Source: Alphaproteobacteria bacterium (GTDB lineage Bacteria > Pseudomonadota > Alphaproteobacteria > Rhizobiales > Xanthobacteraceae). Taken from it: 64,000 bases of DNA. Below the pieces are notes generated by a model. That model saw nothing but the letters and a program-made list of their open reading frames with translations, was not told where the DNA came from and ran no database searches. The translations under genes were made by a program, and so were the position numbers. The DNA is taken from positions 1-64,000 of the forward strand of contig JAPLPD010000110.1 in the NCBI GenBank assembly GCA_026400395.1, in the 5' to 3' direction. Shown in pieces: positions 18,056 to 27,700 of the stretch. How positions within the stretch are numbered: the first letter of the stretch is position 1; the number at the start of each line of letters is the position of its first letter.

Positions 18056-19042
18056 TCAGTCCGGTCGGGCGCCCGAGTGTTTGATGATGGGAGCCCAGCG
18101 CTGAACGTCGTTTTTTACGAACTTGGCGAACTCGGCCGCACTGCTGGGCGCCGGAGTGGCGCCTTCGTGCTGCAGTTGTGTACGCATCCCAGGATCGTTG
18201 AGAGCCGCGACGATAGCGGCGTTGAGCTTGCCGGTGATATTCGTCGGCAGGTTGGCGGGGCCGAAAACCCCGAACCATGCGGTCGATTCAAAGCCGGTCA
18301 CGACCTCGCCGATCGCAGGTAAATCGGGAAATGATGGCTGTCGCTGCGCTGTTGTTATGCCGTAAGCCCGCAACTTCCCGGCTCGCACCTGCGCGGAGCC
18401 AGTCACGAGACTGATGAACATCATGTCGATTTGACCGCCGAGCACGTCGGTGAGTGCCGGCGCGGTGCCCTTGTAAGGCACGTTAAGCACCTGAATGTCC
18501 GCCATAATCTTGAATTGATCGCCGGCGAGATGCAGCGACGAGCCGATGCCGCCGATCGCAATACTCAGGGTTTCCGGCTTGGCCTTAGCAAGGGCGATCA
18601 ATTCCTTAAGGTCCGCCGCGGGCAATTTGGGATGACCGACTAGCAGGCTCGGCACCGTCGCAATCATGCTGATCGGCGTGAAGTCGGCAACCGGGTCGAA
18701 CGGGAGCTTGGGATAGAGGGTCGCATTGATTGTATGGCTCGTAAAACTGACCAGCAACGTATATCCGTCAGGTGCCGATTTCGCGACGGCATCGGCTGCA
18801 AGATTGCCGCCGGCGCCCGGGCGATTCTCGATCAACACCGGCTTGCCAAGAGAAATTGAGAGCGGTTGCGCAATAGCGCGGGCCATGGTGTCGGTGGTGC
18901 CGCCCGCAGAGGCTCCGACGAGCAGTTTGATTGGCTTTGACGGGTAGTCTTCGGCTCGGACGGCGAAAGGCGAGGTCGTCAGCAGAAACTCCACGATTGT
19001 GAGCGCCGCGATCACGTGTCTCGGGCAGTTAAGTCTGATCAT
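18056..19042 (-). CDS. TctC/Bug-family tripartite tricarboxylate transporter substrate-binding protein
   Basis: YPSKPIKLLVGASAGGTTDTMARAIAQPL; ENRPGAGGNLAADAVAKSAPDGYTLL. Confidence 0.9.
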   Translation of the reverse strand: MIRLNCPRHVIAALTIVEFLLTTSPFAVRAEDYPSKPIKLLVGASAGGTTDTMARAIAQPLSISLGKPVLIENRPGAGGNLAADAVAKSAPDGYTLLVSFTSHTINATLYPKLPFDPVADFTPISMIATVPSLLVGHPKLPAADLKELIALAKAKPETLSIAIGGIGSSLHLAGDQFKIMADIQVLNVPYKGTAPALTDVLGGQIDMMFISLVTGSAQVRAGKLRAYGITTAQRQPSFPDLPAIGEVVTGFESTAWFGVFGPANLPTNITGKLNAAIVAALNDPGMRTQLQHEGATPAPSSAAEFAKFVKNDVQRWAPIIKHSGARPD

Positions 19043-19054
19043 GAAGCCTCCGAT

Positions 19055-19654
19055 CTACGCCGCCGCCAGCGAACGCAGCATTTCCGCGATGGTCGAGATT
19101 TTCGCCACCGGACGCAAGCCTTCCACAGCAGCGCGATGAATGTCGTCGGAGAACGCAGCGCATCCATCAGCAAGGACTGTGCACTCGAACTCGCGCACGT
19201 GGGCGTCGCGTACGGTCGATGCTATGCCGCCGTTGGTGACGATGCCGGAAAAATAAAGAGTTTCAACGCCGCACTTGCGAAGAACCCATTCCAGTCGCGA
19301 CATGTGAAATGCCGAATAGGCGATCTTCTCGACAGCGATATCGGCCGGAGCAAGCTGATCCACGAGTTGTTGGCCCCACGCGCCAGACGCGAAATCCCCC
19401 TTCTTCAGAAAAGGCCGCAACGACTTCAGGTGCGGCGAGATAATTGGCTCGCCGTGGCGGCCCGGCGCCAACGTGAACAGCGTGGCCGCAATCAGCATGT
19501 CGTGTTCCCGTGCCGCACGGACCAGCGGTGCGAGCCTGTCCGGCAGAGCCGCTATCGCGGGGCTGCTCTGCCCGGCGCGGCCATAGGCGCCGTCGGGGTG
19601 CAGGAAATCGTTTTGCAAATCGCCCAGTATGAGAGCGCTCACCGCCGGATTCAT
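19055..19654 (-). CDS. Isochorismatase-family cysteine hydrolase
   Basis: SALILGDLQNDFLHPDG; SGIVTNGGIASTVRDAHVREFECTVLADGCAAF. The usual catalytic Cys position reads Gly (NGGIAST). Confidence 0.82.
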   Translation of the reverse strand: MNPAVSALILGDLQNDFLHPDGAYGRAGQSSPAIAALPDRLAPLVRAAREHDMLIAATLFTLAPGRHGEPIISPHLKSLRPFLKKGDFASGAWGQQLVDQLAPADIAVEKIAYSAFHMSRLEWVLRKCGVETLYFSGIVTNGGIASTVRDAHVREFECTVLADGCAAFSDDIHRAAVEGLRPVAKISTIAEMLRSLAAA

Positions 19655-21711
19655 CGGACGGGCTCCACGATCAGGTTTCCAAGCCGGTCGATCCGCGCGG
19701 CGAACCCCGGCTCGATCACCGTCGTTGCATCAGGCTGTTCGAGGATAGCTGGTCCGCTTACTGTCGCGCCAACCGGCAGTTCGAGACGCGACCACACGGC
19801 GGTGTCACGCCAACCGCCATCGAACCACACCTGCCTCGAACCGATCTCTGCCTTATCGAGCGAGGCCGCCGGGCCTGGCGCAAACACCGAAAAGTCGAAT
19901 GCCGGCCGCCGGCCAATGGCTGCCACGCGCAGCGACACAATCCGCATCGCAAGTCCAGGAAGCAGGCGGCTGAACGACCCCAGATATGCGGCTTCAAAGG
20001 CCGATTGGACCAGGGCTTCGGACATACCGAAGCTGCCATCTCGCATAACGACCGGCAGTGGCACCGGTATGGTGTGGGTTTGTCCGACGTAATGCATGTC
20101 CAATTCATACTGGACGTCGATCCGCTCGACTGCGATTCCAGCGCCCGAGATGACGGAGCTGGCCTGTTCGCCAGCGGCGCGCATCCGCCGTTCAATGCCT
20201 GCGTCATCGAGGCCGTCGAGCACGACATTGAGCGTTTGCACCAAGTCGTGCCGCAGGTCGGCCAGCACGCAACCGAGCGCCGACGTGATCCCTGGGAATC
20301 GGGGCACGAGCGCGTTTTTTAGGCCGATCTGCCGGATCAGAGCGCAGACATGGAGCGCGCCGCCGCCGCCGAACGGAATCGCAACGAAGCGAGCCGGATC
20401 GTGCCCTCGCTCGATGGAAACGAGGCGGATTGCGCCGGCCATCCGCGCGTCGGCCACCTTCACGATCGCCGCGGCCGCCGCTGTGGTATCGAGTCCAAGG
20501 GGCTCGCCAATATGCTTGGCAATGGCCAGTTCCGCGGCATCGACATCGAGCGATTTCAATTCACCGCCGAGCGGGCGGGCCGGGTTGATTCGCCCGAGTA
20601 CCACCTGCGCGTCGGTCAACGTGGGGTGGCTGTTGCCCTGACCGTAACAGACCGGGCCCGGCACCGAGCCCGCGCTCTCTGGCCCAACCTGAAGCAGGCC
20701 GCCGCGATCCACCGAGGCGATCGAGCCGCCGCCGGCGCCGATAGTTGTGATCTCAATCATCGGCGTACGGATGACGAGGCCGAAGTCGATCGTGGTCTGT
20801 GCGGCAACCGAAACCTTTCCGCCTGAAATCACGGAGACGTCGAACGACGTTCCTCCAAGATCGCACGTGATGAGATCGTCGAAGCCGGACGCCTTGGCGA
20901 TCGCCACGCCTGCGACCACACCGGCCGCGGGGCCTGACAGCGCGGTGCGCGCGGGAAGCCTGCGCGCGATCGCGGTCGACATGATACCGCCGTTCGATTG
21001 AACGATGTGGAGTTGGCCGGGGAATCGTTGCGATGTCAGCGCCGCTTCGAGTTTGCCGAGGTAGGAGGCAACGACCGGCTGGAGATAAGCATTGATTGCA
21101 GCGGTCGATGAGCGTTCGAACTCGCGGATCTCGGATAACACTTCGTGTGACGCGGTGACGAACTCATTGGGCCACATGGCGCGCAAAGCGGCGACCGCTT
21201 GGCGCTCGTTGGCGGCGTTGGCGTAGGCATTGATAAAGATCAGTGCGACGCTGACGGCGCCCTTATCAAGTAGGTGGGCCGCGGCCGTTTGGACCTCCGC
21301 CGGATCGATCGGAACCCGGACACGGCCGTCTGCGAGGGTGCGTTCGTTCACCTCGACGCGCATGTCGCGGTCGGCAATTGGAATGAAGTCGCCCCACAGG
21401 CCCCAGGTGCGGCGGCGGTCACGTCTGCGCATTTCCAGCACGTCGCGAAAGCCGCTCGTGGTGATGACGCCTATTTTCGGACCGCGCCGTTCAAGCAGGG
21501 TGTTAGTGCCGACTGTGGTGCCGTGCACGATCGTGGCGATTTCGGCGGCCCCCCCGAGGGCGTTGAGGCCGTTCACAAAACCTTGCGCCTCGTCGCCGCG
21601 GCGCGACGGCACCTTGGCGGTCAGGAACCGGCCTGCCGATAAATCCAGCAGGAAAAGGTCGGTGAAGGTGCCGCCGACATCGACCCCCACAATGACGCCG
21701 CGCCTGCTCAT
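19651..21711 (-). CDS. hyuA: Hydantoinase/oxoprolinase-type subunit A (ATP-dependent)
   Basis: GVDVGGTFTDLFLLD; IVHGTTVGTNTLLERRG; DLGGTSFDVSVI. Confidence 0.9.
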   Translation of the reverse strand: MSRRGVIVGVDVGGTFTDLFLLDLSAGRFLTAKVPSRRGDEAQGFVNGLNALGGAAEIATIVHGTTVGTNTLLERRGPKIGVITTSGFRDVLEMRRRDRRRTWGLWGDFIPIADRDMRVEVNERTLADGRVRVPIDPAEVQTAAAHLLDKGAVSVALIFINAYANAANERQAVAALRAMWPNEFVTASHEVLSEIREFERSSTAAINAYLQPVVASYLGKLEAALTSQRFPGQLHIVQSNGGIMSTAIARRLPARTALSGPAAGVVAGVAIAKASGFDDLITCDLGGTSFDVSVISGGKVSVAAQTTIDFGLVIRTPMIEITTIGAGGGSIASVDRGGLLQVGPESAGSVPGPVCYGQGNSHPTLTDAQVVLGRINPARPLGGELKSLDVDAAELAIAKHIGEPLGLDTTAAAAAIVKVADARMAGAIRLVSIERGHDPARFVAIPFGGGGALHVCALIRQIGLKNALVPRFPGITSALGCVLADLRHDLVQTLNVVLDGLDDAGIERRMRAAGEQASSVISGAGIAVERIDVQYELDMHYVGQTHTIPVPLPVVMRDGSFGMSEALVQSAFEAAYLGSFSRLLPGLAMRIVSLRVAAIGRRPAFDFSVFAPGPAASLDKAEIGSRQVWFDGGWRDTAVWSRLELPVGATVSGPAILEQPDATTVIEPGFAARIDRLGNLIVEPVR

Positions 21712-23441
21712 GGCTTGGCTCGCGCTTTTGTGGTGGCACCGGTGTCAAGCGAGCCGTCGGAGTTGAGAGCGACCTTGTAATCGCGACGTGCGGCCTCCGG
21801 CGAGATGTATCCGAGCCGAACATCGCGGAGGACGCGATCTGGCTCGCGCATGGCCGGGTCGCCGAACCCGCCGCCACCCGGTGTCTCCAGCCGCACCTTC
21901 TGTCCACGACGAATCCTGATGTCTGTGACCTTAGACACGAGCGGCGGATTTTTCGCACCTTGATCGGTCTCGTGTGTGAACCGGTTGAGCGCTGCTGCCT
22001 TGCCACCATTGACGCCGAACGGCGGATACTTGCCGCGCTCGCCGATCAGGAATACGTCGGCGCCGTCATCGGCCAGGGCTTCGATCTCATAGATTGCACC
22101 GAGTCCGCCGCGGTTTCGGCCGGGACCGCCGGAATCCGGCCGGAGCGCCCACTGCGTGAACATCACCGGATAGAGCGACTCCAGGATTTCCACCGGTGGG
22201 ATTGTTGCGGTCGAGATCGGGTTATTGCTGTGATTGAGGCCATCGCTTTCGGGATTGCCTCCGAGGCCGCCGCCGAAGAAGCAAAACATGATCCAGCGCT
22301 GTCGCTGCTCTCGCCAGCCCGCGAGCGAGAGCGCGTTGATGGTCGCGAACGGGCTGCCCTGGGCGCGCTCAGGTGCGGCTTTCGAAAAGGCGCCGAAGAT
22401 GACATCGATGACGCGCAGAATAGTCTCGGTGTAGCCGGCAACCGGGCGGGGGGCCGAGACTGCGAGCAGGGTCGTGTCGGGAATGTTGAATTCGATGGGA
22501 ACCAGGCAGCCTGCGTTGGCTGGAACGTCGATAAAAATATGCTTGAGAGCCACATAGCAGGACGCGATCGCGGTGGAGCGCGCGATATTGAGCGGGCCTT
22601 CGCAGGGGCGTGCGGAGCGGGAGAAGTCCAGAGTCATTCGGTCGCCGGCGATCGTAAGATCGAGTGCGATCCGGAGCGGTGCGTCGGTCACCCCGTCGTT
22701 ATCGAGGAAGTCATCATAGGAATAGGTGCCGTCTGGCAACGCGGCGATGTTGGCGCGCATCAAAGCCTCGGCGCGCGATGAGAGCGCCGCGAAGGCGGCC
22801 GCGATAGTGTCGTCGCCGCTTTCATCGAGCAGTTCGTGTAGGCGGCGTTCGCCCAGGTCGAGTGCGTTGATCTGGCCGTTGAGATCGCCCCAGTTCGATT
22901 GCGGCACGCGGGAGTTCGCGGCAAGGATATCGATGATGTCCTGCTGGATTATGCGGGCGCGGATGAGCTTCACTGGCGGGATACGGACGCCCTCCTGAAA
23001 ACTCTCTGTCGCCTTTGGATTGTAGTTGCCTGGGACATTGCCGCCGATGTCCAGCCAGTGACCGACCGAGGCGATCCAGGCAAACACCCGGCCGCCGCGC
23101 ATCAGGGGGCGCACCAGCCGGAAATCGTTGAGGTGCGTGCCGCCCGCGTAAGGGTCGTTGAAGAGATAGGTGTCGCCGGGGGCGAGGTCGCCGTCGCGCT
23201 CGACCTTGTCGATCACGGCCTTCACAGCGAAAGCCATGGCGCCGACGAATATCGGCAAACCAGACGTGCCTTGTACGAGAGTGGCGCCGGTCGCGGCGTG
23301 GTAGATACCGTGGCAGGCGTCGTGGGCTTCGGCAATGATCGGGTTGAATGCCGAGCGGTAGAGCGTCGCATCCATCTCGTCGGCGATCTGGACGAGGCGG
23401 CCGTTGAGTACCGCAAGCGTGACCGGATCGAGAGTTGTCAC
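21708..23441 (-). CDS. hyuB: Hydantoinase subunit B family protein
   Basis: DPVTLAVLNGRLVQIADEMDATLYRSAFNPIIAEAHDACHGIY; NDPYAGGTHLNDF; ATPGGGGFGDP-like C-terminus. Confidence 0.9.
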   Translation of the reverse strand: MTTLDPVTLAVLNGRLVQIADEMDATLYRSAFNPIIAEAHDACHGIYHAATGATLVQGTSGLPIFVGAMAFAVKAVIDKVERDGDLAPGDTYLFNDPYAGGTHLNDFRLVRPLMRGGRVFAWIASVGHWLDIGGNVPGNYNPKATESFQEGVRIPPVKLIRARIIQQDIIDILAANSRVPQSNWGDLNGQINALDLGERRLHELLDESGDDTIAAAFAALSSRAEALMRANIAALPDGTYSYDDFLDNDGVTDAPLRIALDLTIAGDRMTLDFSRSARPCEGPLNIARSTAIASCYVALKHIFIDVPANAGCLVPIEFNIPDTTLLAVSAPRPVAGYTETILRVIDVIFGAFSKAAPERAQGSPFATINALSLAGWREQRQRWIMFCFFGGGLGGNPESDGLNHSNNPISTATIPPVEILESLYPVMFTQWALRPDSGGPGRNRGGLGAIYEIEALADDGADVFLIGERGKYPPFGVNGGKAAALNRFTHETDQGAKNPPLVSKVTDIRIRRGQKVRLETPGGGGFGDPAMREPDRVLRDVRLGYISPEAARRDYKVALNSDGSLDTGATTKARAKP

Positions 23442-24346
23442 CGGTTGCCACTCGGCTTTTGATCCGGCGGCCGGGCCGGGGCTTCATATTTCTGACCAAG
23501 CGCGATCATCTCCGGCGTGTCGATCAACTCGTTGAGGCCGGCGAAGTCGAGCATACGGTTGCGATATGGCTCGTTCGAGCCGTGGGCGGCGAGCGAACCG
23601 TAGAACTCGCTCGCCATGTAGCCTAGCGCGCGGACGATCGCGCCTGGGAAGATCGCTAAGGCGAAGCCGATCGCTTCCAACTCGGTTGCCGGCAATGTTG
23701 GGGTCTTGCCACCCTCGACCATATTGGCCATCAGCGGCAAGCTAGTGCCCAGCGCTGCGATCATACGCGCGAGATCGTCGCGGGTTCGCGGCGCCTCGAC
23801 AAAAAGCATGTCTGCGCCAGCCTCGCGATACATCGCCGCGCGCTCAAGGGCCCGATCGAAACCTTCGACCGCCACAGCGTCCGTGCGCGCGATGACAAGC
23901 GTATCGCCCGAGCGCCGGGCGTCGAGAGCTGCGCGGATCTTGCCGCACATCTCAGCCGCCGGGATTAACAACTTGCCGTCGAGATGGCCGCAGCGCTTGG
24001 GAAAGTCTTGATCTTCCAACTGGATTGCATTGGCACCGGCCCGTTCAAACTCGCGTACGGTGCGGACAACGTTGAGCGCATTGCCATAGCCGGTGTCGGC
24101 ATCGACGATCAGTTGCGAATCGACCCGGTCGCGTATCAACGCCAGCGTGTTTGTGACCTCTGTCATGCTGACCAGGCCGACGTCTGGGCGCCCGAGCTTC
24201 GTATAGGCGATTGCTGCGCCGGACACGTAGAGCGTCGAAAAACCCGACTTTGAGGCAATCAGCGCGGTGAAAGGGTCATAAACGCCGGGCGCCACCAGAA
24301 TGGGCTTTCGACAAAGGCGGGAACGTAGGGTTGCGGCATCGTCCAT
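23438..24346 (-). CDS. Isocitrate lyase/PEP mutase superfamily C-C lyase (2-methylisocitrate / dimethylmalate lyase-like)
   Basis: DADTGYGNALNVVRTVREFERAGANAIQLEDQDFPKRCGH; the KRCGH motif marks true lyases of this family. Confidence 0.85.
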   Translation of the reverse strand: MDDAATLRSRLCRKPILVAPGVYDPFTALIASKSGFSTLYVSGAAIAYTKLGRPDVGLVSMTEVTNTLALIRDRVDSQLIVDADTGYGNALNVVRTVREFERAGANAIQLEDQDFPKRCGHLDGKLLIPAAEMCGKIRAALDARRSGDTLVIARTDAVAVEGFDRALERAAMYREAGADMLFVEAPRTRDDLARMIAALGTSLPLMANMVEGGKTPTLPATELEAIGFALAIFPGAIVRALGYMASEFYGSLAAHGSNEPYRNRMLDFAGLNELIDTPEMIALGQKYEAPARPPDQKPSGNR

Positions 24347-24348
24347 GA

Positions 24349-25062
24349 TTACATTCCGAGATAGGCGCGCTTGAGGTTAGGGTTGTTCCGGATTTCGGAT
24401 GCGCTTCCCTCTAGCACGAACAGGCCATTGTCGAGGATATAGGCGCGTTCCGCCACCTCCAGGCTCTGCACCACGTTCTGTTCTACCAACAGGAGGGCGA
24501 TACCCTCGGCGTTAATGGTTTTGATCAGCGTGAACAGTTCTTCGACCAAGAGCGGCGATAGGCCGAGCGACGGTTCGTCGAGGATCAGCAGCCTTGGCTC
24601 CGCCATTAGGCCGCGCCCGATGGCGAGCATCTGCTGCTCGCCGCCTGACAGCGTGCCGGCGCGCTGGCCTTGCCGTTCCGCCAGCCGCGGAAATATCGAG
24701 AGCACCCGATCGCGATTGCTTGCGCGCCGCGGGCGGGCGCGGCGGTAGGAGCCGAGGTCAAGATTTTCGCGAACGGAGAGATCGGGAAAGATGCGGCGGC
24801 CTTCCGGCACATGGATCAGGCCCCGCTCGACGATAGCCGATGGCCGTTCGCGTCCGATGGCGATTCCGTCGAAGCGGATGGAGCCATGTGAGGCGCGCAT
24901 CACCCCTGAAATTGTCCGGTTGAGCGTCGACTTGCCCGTGCCGTTCGATCCCAGCACCGCGACAATCTCACCTGGGCCGACGGCGAGATCGACTCCGCGC
25001 AGGACTTCGGTAGATCCGTAACCGCAATGGAGTCCGCCGATGGCAAGGAGGCTGTCAGCCAT
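24349..25062 (-). CDS. livF: Branched-chain amino-acid-type ABC transporter ATPase
   Basis: LGSNGTGKSTLNRTISG; LSGGEQQMLAIGRGLMAEPRLLILDEPSLGLSP. Confidence 0.92.
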   Translation of the reverse strand: MADSLLAIGGLHCGYGSTEVLRGVDLAVGPGEIVAVLGSNGTGKSTLNRTISGVMRASHGSIRFDGIAIGRERPSAIVERGLIHVPEGRRIFPDLSVRENLDLGSYRRARPRRASNRDRVLSIFPRLAERQGQRAGTLSGGEQQMLAIGRGLMAEPRLLILDEPSLGLSPLLVEELFTLIKTINAEGIALLLVEQNVVQSLEVAERAYILDNGLFVLEGSASEIRNNPNLKRAYLGM

Positions 25063-25813
25063 GATCGGCCCCCGCCGCCATCATTCGGGTGGCTGCCCCT
25101 TTGCCGAGGTAGGCCTCAATGACGCGCGGATTGACGGCAATCTCCTGCGGCGCGCCCTCAGCGAGGACGCGTCCTTCGGACAGTACGAACACGTTTTCGG
25201 CAAGTTTCATCACCGCTTGCATGATGTGCTCGATCATAACCATGGTGACGCCGCCACCGGCGATGGCGCGGATGACCGGTACGATGTCGCGGATTTCGGA
25301 CGGATTGAGCCCGGCCAACACTTCGTCCAGCAAAAGGAGCCGCGGTTGGATCGCAAGCGCGCGAGCAAGCTCCAGGCGCTTGCGGCCGGCCACGGTGAGA
25401 CTATGCGCCGGGCGGTCCAGCCGGTCGCCCAGACCGACCGCGCGCCCGACATCGCCCGCGGCGGCGAGCGCGTCGGTCCGACTGCGCCGCGACAGATGCG
25501 CGCCGACGGCAATGTTCTCCCGGACCGTCAGGCCGACGAATGGCTGCACGATCTGAAAGGTTCGGGCGACGCCGAGCCGGGCGAGCTTGTGCGGTGGCTG
25601 CCCGGTGATGTCCTCGCCGGCATAGACGATACGGCCTTGGCTCGGCTGCTGGAATCCGGTGATGATCGAGAACAGCGTGGTCTTGCCGGCGCCATTCGGT
25701 CCGATCAAAGCGGTTATTCGGCCTGGTCGTGCTATGAACGAAGCTTGGTCCACGGCTAGCAGGCCGCCGAAACGCTTGGAGACGTTCTCGACACGGAGCA
25801 GGGGGTCAACCAT
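25055..25813 (-). CDS. livG: Branched-chain amino-acid-type ABC transporter ATPase
   Basis: IGPNGAGKTTLFSIITGF; LLLDEVLAGLNPSEI. Confidence 0.92.
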   Translation of the reverse strand: MVDPLLRVENVSKRFGGLLAVDQASFIARPGRITALIGPNGAGKTTLFSIITGFQQPSQGRIVYAGEDITGQPPHKLARLGVARTFQIVQPFVGLTVRENIAVGAHLSRRSRTDALAAAGDVGRAVGLGDRLDRPAHSLTVAGRKRLELARALAIQPRLLLLDEVLAGLNPSEIRDIVPVIRAIAGGGVTMVMIEHIMQAVMKLAENVFVLSEGRVLAEGAPQEIAVNPRVIEAYLGKGAATRMMAAGADHG

Positions 25814-26777
25814 CGCCGCGCTCCTGGGCTTTTCTCAAGAGCCGGCGCAGATCGACAAATATGCCGGCCATGCCGCGCGGTGCAAAGGCAACGACGGCGA
25901 CCAGAACGCCGCCGTAGATGACGAGATCGAGTCCCGGCGCGCCGCCGGTGACGAGCTTGGCGAGTTCGCCGAGCGTCTTGACCAGAAGCGCGCCGAGGAG
26001 CGGACCGAACACGGTGCCGATGCCGCCGATGATGGGCGCGAGCAGCGCCTCGATCGAAATCCAGGGCCCGTAAGCGATGTTCGCGTCGATGAACAAGAAA
26101 TACTGAGTGTAGAAGCAGCCGCCCGCCGCCGTCATCGCCGCGGACACCGTCATGGCGCCGAGCTTGATCATGGTTGCATCGACGCCGAGTGCCCGCGCGG
26201 CGTCCTCGTTTTCCCGCACGGCGACAAGATAAGCGCCGAAACGGCTGTGCTCGATCATGCGGGTGAGCACGAGCGAAACACCAACCAGCGCGAGAATGAT
26301 CCAGTAGAACGGCGCCCGGCTCTGGAACTGGAAGGCTTCAGGCCGCAGATCGAGTATGACCAAGGTGCCCACGCCCGCCCCGGTGATCGGCGTAACACTG
26401 GCAACGATGCGCAGCACCTCGGCGAAGGCCAGCGTGATGAGCGCAAAATACGAGCCCTTGAGGCCGGAACGGAAGCTCAACAGTCCGGTGATGGCGCCGA
26501 ACAGCGCGCCGGCGGCAACACCGATGACAAAGCCAAGCCACGCGTTGACGCCGTAACGCATCTGCAGGATCGCCGTCACATAGGCGCCGGTGCCGAAGAA
26601 TGCCGCGTGCCCGAACGAATACTGGCCGCCGAAACCGCCGAGCAGGTTCCAGCCCTGGCCAACGAGCGCGATCAGCAGTGCCATCACCATGAAATTAAGC
26701 GTCACGTTCGATGACGTGATCAGCGGCACAGCCGCCAGCAGCCCGACGACCGCCAGGATCGGCATAAGGCCCTTCAC
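25806..26777 (-). CDS. livM: Branched-chain amino-acid-type ABC transporter permease
   Basis: GQGWNLLGGFGGQYSFGHAAFFGTGAY; multiple TM segments. Confidence 0.92.
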   Translation of the reverse strand: MKGLMPILAVVGLLAAVPLITSSNVTLNFMVMALLIALVGQGWNLLGGFGGQYSFGHAAFFGTGAYVTAILQMRYGVNAWLGFVIGVAAGALFGAITGLLSFRSGLKGSYFALITLAFAEVLRIVASVTPITGAGVGTLVILDLRPEAFQFQSRAPFYWIILALVGVSLVLTRMIEHSRFGAYLVAVRENEDAARALGVDATMIKLGAMTVSAAMTAAGGCFYTQYFLFIDANIAYGPWISIEALLAPIIGGIGTVFGPLLGALLVKTLGELAKLVTGGAPGLDLVIYGGVLVAVVAFAPRGMAGIFVDLRRLLRKAQERGDG

Positions 26778-27646
26778 GTTCGCTCCCCGAACAGTCCGCT
26801 CGGCCGAAACAGCAGGACCAGGATGAACATTACGAAAATACCAATCTGTCCTAGCGATTCACCGAGGTACAGCCCGGACAGGCTCTCAACCACGCCAACG
26901 AACAGGCCGCCGGCAAGCGCGCCGGACACCGAGCCCATGCCGCCGAGCACGACGATGGTGAAGGCGATCAGCACGAAGGCGTTGCCGGCGGTCGGATTGA
27001 CGTAATAGGTCGGCAGCAGCAGGCATGCGGCGATTGCAAGACACGCGGTGCCAAGGCCGAACGTGACGGCATAGATGTGCGCCACGTCGATGCCGCAAAG
27101 CTCCGCGCCAAACTTCTCTTTGGCGACGGCGCGGATCGCCTTGCCGGTGTCGGTGAAGCGCATGATCAGCCACAGCGCCAGCGCGACTGCGATAACGACG
27201 GCGAAGGCGATGACTCGGGGGACTGCGAGAAACGCCGTGCCAATCTCGATGGTGTCGAAGGCGTAGGGCAGGTTGATGGTGCGGGTGTCGGCGCGAAAGA
27301 CGTAGAGCAATGCGTTTTCGGTGACGACAGCAAGGCCCAGCGTCACCAGCAGGATATTGCGGTCCTCGCCATGGGCGGCCGGACCGATCACAAAGCGTTG
27401 CAATCCGTAACCAAGCAGGAAGAACAGCGGCGTCAGTCCCACGGCGGCGAGGTAAGGATCGATGCCGAGCCATTGATGGGCGAAGAAAGCCGCGAACATG
27501 GCCGCAGTCAGCAACGCGCCGTGCGCGAAGTTGATGATGTGCAGGACGCCGTAGATCAGTGTCAGGCCGAGTGCGATCAGCGCATAGACGGCGCCGGTCA
27601 TAAGGCCGTTGAGTATCGCCGGAACGAGGATGACTGGTGACCACAT
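26774..27646 (-). CDS. livH: Branched-chain amino-acid-type ABC transporter permease
   Basis: ILNGLMTGAVYALIALGLTLIYGVLHIINFAHGALL. Confidence 0.93.
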   Translation of the reverse strand: MWSPVILVPAILNGLMTGAVYALIALGLTLIYGVLHIINFAHGALLTAAMFAAFFAHQWLGIDPYLAAVGLTPLFFLLGYGLQRFVIGPAAHGEDRNILLVTLGLAVVTENALLYVFRADTRTINLPYAFDTIEIGTAFLAVPRVIAFAVVIAVALALWLIMRFTDTGKAIRAVAKEKFGAELCGIDVAHIYAVTFGLGTACLAIAACLLLPTYYVNPTAGNAFVLIAFTIVVLGGMGSVSGALAGGLFVGVVESLSGLYLGESLGQIGIFVMFILVLLFRPSGLFGERT

Positions 27647-27700
27647 CGCGGTTCGCGGGCGAGGGCGGCGCCGCTCGGCGCCGGCTCTCGCTCCGCGCCG

